Assembly (NCBI GenBank): GCA_937870825.1
Contig: CALMZO010000069.1
Location: 1 to 55,514 of the forward strand
DNA length: 55,514 nt
Direction: 5' to 3'
Source: an uncultured Chloroflexota bacterium
GTDB lineage: Bacteria; Chloroflexota; Anaerolineae; UBA4142; SHND01
In this document: positions 49,962 to 55,514 of the stretch, one piece after another
Layout of the letters: every line of letters begins with the position of its first letter
Position numbering within the stretch: position 1 is the stretch's first letter
Notes under the pieces: model-generated
Told to the model about the DNA's origin: nothing
What the model saw: the letters and a program-made list of their open reading frames with translations, nothing else
Database searches by the model: none
Program-made: the position numbers and the translations under genes

Positions 49962-50011
49962 CGCAGTCTGCGTTCTGTAGTCCGGGTTCTCCTGTCTGCT
50001 TCCAGACAAAC

Positions 50012-50034
50012 AAAAACCTCGGCGGCAGCCGAGG
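50012..50034 (-). terminator. terminator downstream of the penicillin-binding protein
   Basis: CCTCGGC pairs with GCCGAGG across GGCA; on the minus strand five T follow. It is about 170 bp after the stop at 50206. Confidence 0.65.
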
Positions 50035-50205
50035 GCATCATGCCCGCAAACGGCGCGGGCTTTACTGTGCAAACATTATATCAGTGACGCGGTGCGTTAC
50101 AAAATTACTCGCGGCACGCGAAACTCATTGCCCGCGACGCGGATGGGCAAGCGGCGGCAATGTTTCCAACATCGCGCGTCGGGTGAATTTTCATCGCTCG
50201 AAAAA

Positions 50206-52395
50206 TTACTCTGAAGGCGGTGGCGTTGCGGTTGGCGGTTGCGGCGTCCCTTTTTTCGGAACGGGCGTCGGTTTTACGTCAAAAAATTTTTCCAACACCT
50301 TGCGAAAAATCGGCGCAGCAACTTTTGAACCTTCGCCGCCGTTCTCCACCATCACGCACACGGCGATTTGCGGATTTTCGAATGGGGCAAAACCGCCGAA
50401 CCACGCGTGCGGGTCATTGTTGCCCGGCACTTGGGACGTGCCCGTTTTGCCCGCGCTGCTGACGGGAAATTTTTCAAAGTTGAACGCGGCTGTTCCATCT
50501 TTCGACGATGTGACACCGCGCATCGCTTCGCGCACAATTTGCAACGTGTCCGCGCTCACGGGCAAATCGCCGCGCGTTTGCGGCGCAATCGTTTCTTCGG
50601 TGCCGTTCACAAAATCTTGAATTTTTGCAATGAGATTCGGACGCCACAACGTTCCGCCATTCGCCACTGCCGCAACAAAATCAACCACTTGCAGCGGCGA
50701 GACCAAAAAGGTATCTTGTCCAATCGCCGTGTCCGTGCTGTCTGTCGGCTGCCACGCTTGTTTCGTCGGGTCGGGAACATTGCCCGCGCTTTCCTCAAGC
50801 CCAATGCCCGTTTCGGAACCGAGTCCGAACGCGTAACAAAAATTCGTGAGCAGCATCGCGTCTTTGCTGTGTAGAATCAATCCCGTTTCATAGTACGCAA
50901 TGTCACACGACTGGGTGAGCGCGTTCTTTAAGGTAATGTTGCCGTGCGTTTTGCCGTACGCATTGATCCAACACGCTTTCGGATAACCGATGCCTTTCCA
51001 AATTCCCGTGCAGCGAAAGGGCGTGTGCTGCGAGAGCCCGCCGCGTTCAATCGCCGCGGCGGTCGTAATAATTTTTTGCACCGAGCCGTGCGGATACGCG
51101 CCTTGCGTCGCGCGATTCAGCATGATTTTTTGCGGACTGGTCAAGTACGTTTGGCGTTCTTGATTGCGCTCGCGGTCCACGAACGCGTTGGAATCGAAAC
51201 CCGGATTGCTGTACATGCCGAGAATGTTTCCGTTGCGAACGTCCATCACGACGATGCTGCCGCGTTTTGCGCCGATGAGGGTGGCGAGATGTTTTTGTAA
51301 TTCGCCGTCGAGGGTCGAGTAGATGCTCGAACTTTGTTCCGCCGCGCGTTCAGCAATCACCGCCGCTTGTTTGCCGTCCGTGTCGAGGGCGACAAGATTT
51401 CCGCCGCGTCCGCCCGAGAGATATGTTTCACCAAGCTGTTCCAGTCCCGCGCGCCCAAATGTTTCGCCTTCGCGATAGCCCTGCGCGTAGAGGTCGTTCA
51501 ATTCTTCAGCAGTAATTTGTCCGACGTATCCCGCGACGTGTCCCGCCGCCGCGCCGAGTGGATATTGCCGCGCATCCAATTCTTCAATCACAATGCCGGG
51601 GAGGGTCAACGCGTCCGCGTACTCTTGCGCGAGTTCTTGCGAAATGGTTTGAATGGGAATTTTCCATTCGGCGTTTTGTCCCGCGTAGCGTTTTTTGATG
51701 TCGGCTTGGGCGAGTCCCAAAATCGGTTCGAGCGCGGCGAGAACTTGGGCTTCGGATTTTTGGCGACGCATTTCGGCGGGCCACACATTCACTACAATCG
51801 CCTTGACGCCAATCGCAATCGGCGCGCCGTTGCGGTCGTACACATTGCCGCGCGTGGATTTTGTCACGAACAATTTCAGACGGTTGTTGTTTTCGAGTTC
51901 TTTGAAAATCAAACGCGGCGACCAAACGATGCCCCACTTGCCGCCTTCGCGCACGAGCGAAAACACATTGTCTTGTTCAATCGTGCCGAGCAGCGCGGTT
52001 TCGTATTTCACATGAAATTGCGCGGTGGCGGTTGCGCCTTCGGCGACAATGTTGGTCAAGGTGGGAGTAATTTTTGTAATCGTCGCCTCGCGCACAATGT
52101 CGCTATAACGCGTGACGAAATCGGTCTGCGAAATTTTTGTCTGTGTCACGGGCGCAAGCGTGGCATACATGGCGGGAAAATTGTTTTTGCTCCACGCCTC
52201 AAAAAAAATGCGCGCGGTGACGTCGGCGGTTTGCGGTGCAGGCGTAGCCGTTGCGCGCGGGGCGGGTGTGGCAGCGGGCAGTTCGGCAGGGGGCGGGGCG
52301 ACATCGCACGCGTCGAGTACGACGGCGACTCCACCCAACGCGATGAGTTTGAAAAAGGCGCGGCGCGACAATTGAAACAGCGTTTGGTCGTACAT
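50206..52395 (-). CDS. class B penicillin-binding protein with MecA-N/NTF2-like domain
   Basis: This 729-residue protein has the transpeptidase motifs SVQK (Ser438, Lys441), SCD (Ser496) and KTG (Lys650). It cross-links peptidoglycan in the cell wall. An NTF2-like domain (residues about 57-165, DVTARIFFEAWSKNNFPAMY) precedes the dimerisation domain, as in MecA/PBP2a-type proteins. The N terminus is unusual: SRRAFFKLIALGG is a twin-arginine pattern, followed by VVLDAC with Cys30 as a lipobox cysteine. It may be a Tat-exported lipoprotein instead of having the usual signal anchor. A Pro-Thr tail ends the protein. No neighbour in the window is a cell-wall gene. Confidence 0.9.
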   Translation of the reverse strand: MYDQTLFQLSRRAFFKLIALGGVAVVLDACDVAPPPAELPAATPAPRATATPAPQTADVTARIFFEAWSKNNFPAMYATLAPVTQTKISQTDFVTRYSDIVREATITKITPTLTNIVAEGATATAQFHVKYETALLGTIEQDNVFSLVREGGKWGIVWSPRLIFKELENNNRLKLFVTKSTRGNVYDRNGAPIAIGVKAIVVNVWPAEMRRQKSEAQVLAALEPILGLAQADIKKRYAGQNAEWKIPIQTISQELAQEYADALTLPGIVIEELDARQYPLGAAAGHVAGYVGQITAEELNDLYAQGYREGETFGRAGLEQLGETYLSGGRGGNLVALDTDGKQAAVIAERAAEQSSSIYSTLDGELQKHLATLIGAKRGSIVVMDVRNGNILGMYSNPGFDSNAFVDRERNQERQTYLTSPQKIMLNRATQGAYPHGSVQKIITTAAAIERGGLSQHTPFRCTGIWKGIGYPKACWINAYGKTHGNITLKNALTQSCDIAYYETGLILHSKDAMLLTNFCYAFGLGSETGIGLEESAGNVPDPTKQAWQPTDSTDTAIGQDTFLVSPLQVVDFVAAVANGGTLWRPNLIAKIQDFVNGTEETIAPQTRGDLPVSADTLQIVREAMRGVTSSKDGTAAFNFEKFPVSSAGKTGTSQVPGNNDPHAWFGGFAPFENPQIAVCVMVENGGEGSKVAAPIFRKVLEKFFDVKPTPVPKKGTPQPPTATPPPSE

Positions 52396-52529
52396 GGATG
52401 AATGGTTGTGGGAAAGCGGAACGAGGCGGAGCGACGCGGGCAGGCATGTTGCGATGGTTCATCGCGCGGCGACAAACTCAAACGCAGAACGATTATAGCA
52501 AACACGCGCGCGGGGGACAAATGCGCGGA

Positions 52530-53075
52530 TTATGCGGCGGGCGCGAGCTCGGGTTCGCGCAATTGGTCGGTAAACTGCAAGAGCAGGTTCACGCTGTGCT
52601 GGAGGATGCGCAGCATTTCTTGCTGCCGCCCGTTTAACGCGCCAATGTCCTCATCCATAAGCATTTCCAGATAACCGCGCAGGTAGGTCATGGGTGTGCT
52701 GAGTTCGTGAAGAACCTGCGCGCGCGGGACGAGCGGGGAATGCTGATGCGGATGGGTAATGGGAAAGACCCAGTACAACAACAACACTTGACCGGGGGTA
52801 TCAAGCGCGAGGAGGTTGATCCTCAAATCGTAATTTTGTTGTTCGCGTGTGGAACGCGTGATGGTTTCAGATTCCCAGTGTTTGAGTGACCCATCCAACA
52901 GACGTTGTAGAATTTCAGGAATGTGTTCCAGCTCCGGCGCGATCGTAAACAAGGTATTCCCGACTAACGGACTGCGCGATTCCAAAAATAAATTTGAACT
53001 GTGTTCAAGGATCCGCAAATTGGCGTCCGCTAACGCATACATGCTCGATGGAGGATTCATTGATGCAATACTCAT
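52530..53075 (-). CDS. histidine-kinase-like protein lacking the ATPase domain
   Basis: This 181-residue protein has an N-terminal PAS-like part (MYALADANLRILEHSSNLFL, ENPxxVGNTLFTI-like) and a HisKA-like helix with His123 in VLHELSTPMTYLRGYLEMLM. The chain ends at residue 181, straight after the second HisKA helix; no ATP-binding N/G1/G2 boxes follow in any frame before the next gene. It may be a phosphotransfer or dimerisation partner, or a degraded kinase. It lies downstream of the response regulator gene in the same direction, 192 bp apart. Confidence 0.7.
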   Translation of the reverse strand: MSIASMNPPSSMYALADANLRILEHSSNLFLESRSPLVGNTLFTIAPELEHIPEILQRLLDGSLKHWESETITRSTREQQNYDLRINLLALDTPGQVLLLYWVFPITHPHQHSPLVPRAQVLHELSTPMTYLRGYLEMLMDEDIGALNGRQQEMLRILQHSVNLLLQFTDQLREPELAPAA

Positions 53076-53267
53076 ACCTTGGGGTTATAGGGCCCGGGGT
53101 GGCTGTTATCCCATTTCGCAAAACGAGAACGCGCGCGGTTTAAAAAAGGGATGTCCTTTTTGAATGTACCAAAAATGGATTAGGAATTGCATTAAGGGGC
53201 GCGGGGCAGGACACCGCTTGCACAGTGTTCGCGCGAGTGCGCGCGTTTTCGCTGCGTTTGCGCAATT

Positions 53268-53987
53268 TTATCTAGAGACGAAACGATATCCGATCCCGCG
53301 TTCGGTGAGAAGATAGATGGGCGAGCCGGGGTCAACCTCAATTTTCTGACGCACATGTCGAATATGCACGCGGAGAGCGTCTTCGAATACGTCCTGTTGG
53401 GGCCAAAGACGGCGCAGGATGAATTCGGTGGCTACAGTATGTCCCGCATTCCGCATCAACAGATACAAAAGTTTGCTTTCGGTCGGTGTGAGTTCCACGT
53501 TTTCGTCGTCGACCCGCGCGCGCTGGTTTGCAAAATCAATCGAAAGGCGCTTGTCAATTTTAATTTCTGCCGCGAGCGTGTACTTGAAATCGCCGATGCG
53601 CCGCAGCACGCGCTGGGTGCGCGCCAACAGTTCGCGCGGACTGAACGGCTTTGTCACATAGTCTTCGGCATATTGCTCGATGCCTTCGACGACCACATCT
53701 TCTGTTCCGGTAGCCGTCAAAATGATGATAGGCAAATCGGAAAAACTCTGCACCGCGCGGCAAAATTCGAAACCCGTCATGCCGGGCATTTCCAAATCCA
53801 CGATGGCAAGGTGAGGCAAGCCGCGTTCGCGAATGAGATTCAATCCCTCGTTGCCGCTGGCAGCTGTCCAAACTTCATATCCTGCCAATTCGAATTTGAG
53901 ACGGATGAGATTCCGAATGACGGGGTCGTCGTCCACCGTCAAAATTCGTTGAGGCGTCGCGGCTTCTTGAAAGTGACTGGACATCAT
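53268..53987 (-). CDS. OmpR/PhoB-family response regulator
   Basis: This 239-residue protein has a receiver domain (acidic VDDDP; phosphoacceptor Asp64 in AIVDLEMPGMTG; conserved Lys in YVTKPF) and a C-terminal winged-helix DNA-binding domain (VELTPTESKLLYLLMRNAGHTVATEFILRRLW, then RVHIRHVRQKIEVDPGSPIYLLTERGIGYRF). It is a transcription factor controlled by phosphorylation. The kinase-like protein downstream lacks an ATPase, so the phosphate must come from elsewhere. The gene is divergent from IclR; a 199 bp gap between them holds both promoters. Confidence 0.93.
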   Translation of the reverse strand: MMSSHFQEAATPQRILTVDDDPVIRNLIRLKFELAGYEVWTAASGNEGLNLIRERGLPHLAIVDLEMPGMTGFEFCRAVQSFSDLPIIILTATGTEDVVVEGIEQYAEDYVTKPFSPRELLARTQRVLRRIGDFKYTLAAEIKIDKRLSIDFANQRARVDDENVELTPTESKLLYLLMRNAGHTVATEFILRRLWPQQDVFEDALRVHIRHVRQKIEVDPGSPIYLLTERGIGYRFVSR

Positions 53988-54186
53988 TGCTATTTTCCAT
54001 CAAACCAGGTACGAATGCAACACACAGCGAGCAGACACAATCCATCTATACAACAATCTGAGGAGCTTTGCAAGTGGGATTTGGGAAAAAAGTTGCCCAA
54101 CCCCAATTTTGTTTTCCAATAGCCATTTGACATTTCTCTTTGTCTGGCATAGGATGCGGTTCACATTATGAACCAACGTTTCAAAC

Positions 54187-54951
54187 ATGCCCGCTGAAGC
54201 CTATCCCGGCACGCAAGCCGTCCGCCGCGCGGTGCTTGTGTTGAAAGCGTTCACCGACGCGCAGCCCGAACTGGGGTTGTCCGCGCTCGCGCGCGTTGTC
54301 GGCTTGAACAAGGCGACGACGTACCGCTTGCTCACGGTTTTGGAAAGTGAAGGACTTGTCGTGAAATCGGGCGCGCGCGAACAATATCGCTTGGGTCCTG
54401 AACTCATCGCGCTGGGCGTGCGCGCGATGCGTTCGAGCGATGTGCGCGCCGTGAGTCGCCCCGAACTGGAAACGCTCGCGCGCGAAACGGGCGAAACGGC
54501 GACGCTCGAAGTTCTCGCGGGCAGCGATGTGTTGATTCTCGACGAAGTGATGGGTTCGCATCTCGTCAGCGCGACGCATTGGGTTGGCACGCGCTGGCAT
54601 GCCTACGCGACCTCGACAGGCAAAGTGATGCTCGCGCATTTGCCGCCCGCGCGATTGCGCGATGTCTTGCCCGCGCGGCTTGTGCTGTCAGGACGGGGGA
54701 CGCGGACGCGCGCCGATTTTTACAACGAATTGGAAAAAATTCGCGCGCAAGGTTTTGCCACCAACGTCGAAGAATTGGAAAGCGGATTCGCCGCCGTCGG
54801 CGCGCCAATTTTTAATCACGACGCGCAAGTCATTGCCGCCATCAGCAGCGGCGGACCGCGCACGCGTTTCACCGACAAAGTGATTAAACAACTCGCGCCG
54901 CGCGTGAAACAAGCCGCCGCGCGCATTTCGCAGCAGTTGGGTTATCGCTAA
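54187..54951 (+). CDS. IclR-family transcriptional regulator
   Basis: This 254-residue protein has the N-terminal winged helix (QAVRRAVLVLKAFTDAQPELGLSALARVVGLNKATTYRLLTVLESEGLV) and the IclR ligand-binding domain (GETATLEVLAGSDVLILDEV, HAYATSTGKVMLAHLP, FAAVGAPIFNHDAQVIAAIS). The family usually controls nearby catabolic genes in response to a small molecule. It is immediately upstream of a GcvT-family gene, which is a likely target. The ligand is unknown. Confidence 0.92.
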   Translation: MPAEAYPGTQAVRRAVLVLKAFTDAQPELGLSALARVVGLNKATTYRLLTVLESEGLVVKSGAREQYRLGPELIALGVRAMRSSDVRAVSRPELETLARETGETATLEVLAGSDVLILDEVMGSHLVSATHWVGTRWHAYATSTGKVMLAHLPPARLRDVLPARLVLSGRGTRTRADFYNELEKIRAQGFATNVEELESGFAAVGAPIFNHDAQVIAAISSGGPRTRFTDKVIKQLAPRVKQAAARISQQLGYR

Positions 54952-54959
54952 TTTTTCTC

Positions 54960-55017
54960 CTCACCCCCAACCCCTCTCCTCGAAATTCGGAAACCCAAAT
55001 TTTGAGGAGAGGGGAGA
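54960..55017. repeat. GGGTGAGGT-type palindromic element, reverse orientation
   Basis: CCTCACCCCCAACCCCTCTCCT at the left is the reversed tail and arm; GAGGAGAGGGG at the right is the partner. It is followed almost directly by a second copy in forward orientation. Confidence 0.85.
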
Positions 55018-55027
55018 AAACGCACCG

Positions 55028-55085
55028 CCCCCTCTCCCGAAAAATTCGTAGAATTTTTTGGGAGAGGGGGCTGGGGGGTGAGGTA
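55028..55085. repeat. GGGTGAGGT-type palindromic element, forward orientation
   Basis: CCCCCTCTCCCGAAAAATTC pairs with GAATTTTTTGGGAGAGGGGG and ends in the tail GGGGGGTGAGGT, 8 bp before the ATG of the GcvT-family gene. Confidence 0.85.
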
Positions 55086-55093
55086 TATTGGTT

Positions 55094-55514
55094 ATGATTC
55101 TTCCCGGAACTCCTTTTCATCCACGCACCTCCGCGCTCTGTCAGCCGCACAATTGGCGGCGGTGGGGCAAATATATTGTCGCGGGTTCGTACGAACTTTC
55201 CCCCGAACGCGAATACTGGGCAATTCGCAATTCTGCCGCGCTGCTCGATACGTCGCCGTTGTACAAATATGTCGTTCAAGGCAAAGACGCCGCGCGTGTG
55301 GTGAATCGCATCATCACGCGCGATGTTGCAAAATGCGCGGTGGGGCAGGTGTTGTACACGACGTGGTGCAACGAAGACGGCAAAGTGATTGACGACGGCA
55401 CCGTGCAGCGTCGCGACGAAAATGTTTTTTTTCTCACCTCCGCCGACCCGAACTATCGCTGGTTCTGCGAAAACGCGAATGGCTTTCAAGTTTCGATTCA
55501 AGATGTTTCCGACA
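55094..55514 (+). CDS. GcvT-family aminomethyltransferase, 3' partial
   Basis: The first 140 residues are in the window: MILPGTPFHPRTSALCQPHN, WRRWGKYIVAGSYELSPERE and YWAIRNSAALLDTSPLYKYVVQGKDAARVVNRIITRDV, followed by GQVLYTTWCNEDGKVIDDGTV. This is the folate-binding aminomethyltransferase (GcvT/dimethylglycine dehydrogenase-like) pattern. Whether it is glycine cleavage T protein or a related demethylase cannot be told from the part present. The repeat tail GGGGGGTGAGGT serves as its ribosome-binding region. Confidence 0.88.
   Translation, partial: MILPGTPFHPRTSALCQPHNWRRWGKYIVAGSYELSPEREYWAIRNSAALLDTSPLYKYVVQGKDAARVVNRIITRDVAKCAVGQVLYTTWCNEDGKVIDDGTVQRRDENVFFLTSADPNYRWFCENANGFQVSIQDVSD

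Noticed and set aside
53076..53267. Missing ATPase domain of the kinase hidden in another frame
   Set aside because: Neither the 192 bp before nor the 134 bp after the gene contains ATP-binding motifs; they are too short.

Overview
The window reads as one continuous piece of a bacterial chromosome, most likely from the Chloroflexota (Anaerolineae-like). This is an inference from several features seen together: a Chloroflexota-style extracellular contractile injection system (eCIS) module, Thr-Pro-rich linkers on secreted beta-propeller proteins, a polyphosphate glucokinase, a YfhO-type membrane protein, split aconitase X, and many short palindromic and heptameric intergenic repeats. GC content is moderately high with heavy GCG/CGC use. 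There are no rRNA or tRNA genes, no transposase, no CRISPR array and no phage capsid, portal or terminase genes.

Region 1 (1-15777, + strand) is the baseplate/spike half of a phage-tail-like eCIS operon. In order it holds: a large protein cut by the window edge with an eCIS-core (DUF4157) HELAHVVQQ motif and a second zinc-protease motif (candidate cargo); an Afp7-like tube/baseplate protein; a LysM protein; a gp27-like hub; a gp5-like spike; a PAAR tip that appears to start at ATT; a gp25 wedge; two baseplate-J-like proteins; a gpI-like tail protein; and a DUF6519 protein. Sheath, tube and AAA ATPase genes are not in the window and would be expected upstream. Several genes here are separated by palindromic or heptad repeats whose ends supply the ribosome-binding region.

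Region 2 (15784-37507, all - strand) starts with a GlcG/HbpS-like protein. It is then dominated by cell-surface functions: three paralogous secreted-type beta-propeller proteins, glycosyltransferases (GT4, two GT39-like, GT2), a YfhO-like membrane protein, a DUF4352 lipoprotein, and a nucleotide-sugar block (DegT aminotransferase, SDR epimerase/dehydratase, Gfo/Idh/MocA oxidoreductase). A C45 acyltransferase/peptidase carrying an in-frame repeat insertion follows, then an ECF sigma / anti-sigma / bactofilin-like membrane operon. Three of the glycan genes carry 9-10 nt G/C tracts, which suggests phase variation.

Region 3 (37739-49925) is mixed housekeeping and metabolism: a small low-GC unknown, a glycerophosphodiester phosphodiesterase, a UMF1-type MFS transporter, a two-TM zinc-ribbon protein, a two-gene aconitase X enzyme with polyphosphate glucokinase, an M3 oligopeptidase, two proteins sharing a C-terminal domain, a small membrane protein and BipA/TypA.

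Region 4 (50206-55514) has a penicillin-binding protein with a Tat-lipoprotein-like N terminus, a histidine-kinase-like protein with no ATPase domain next to an OmpR-family response regulator, an IclR regulator, and the start of a GcvT-family aminomethyltransferase that runs off the window.

The most interesting items are the eCIS module with its two-motif metalloprotease-like candidate cargo, and the repeat elements that have colonised start sites and coding sequences, including one just before the presumed catalytic cysteine of the C45 enzyme.
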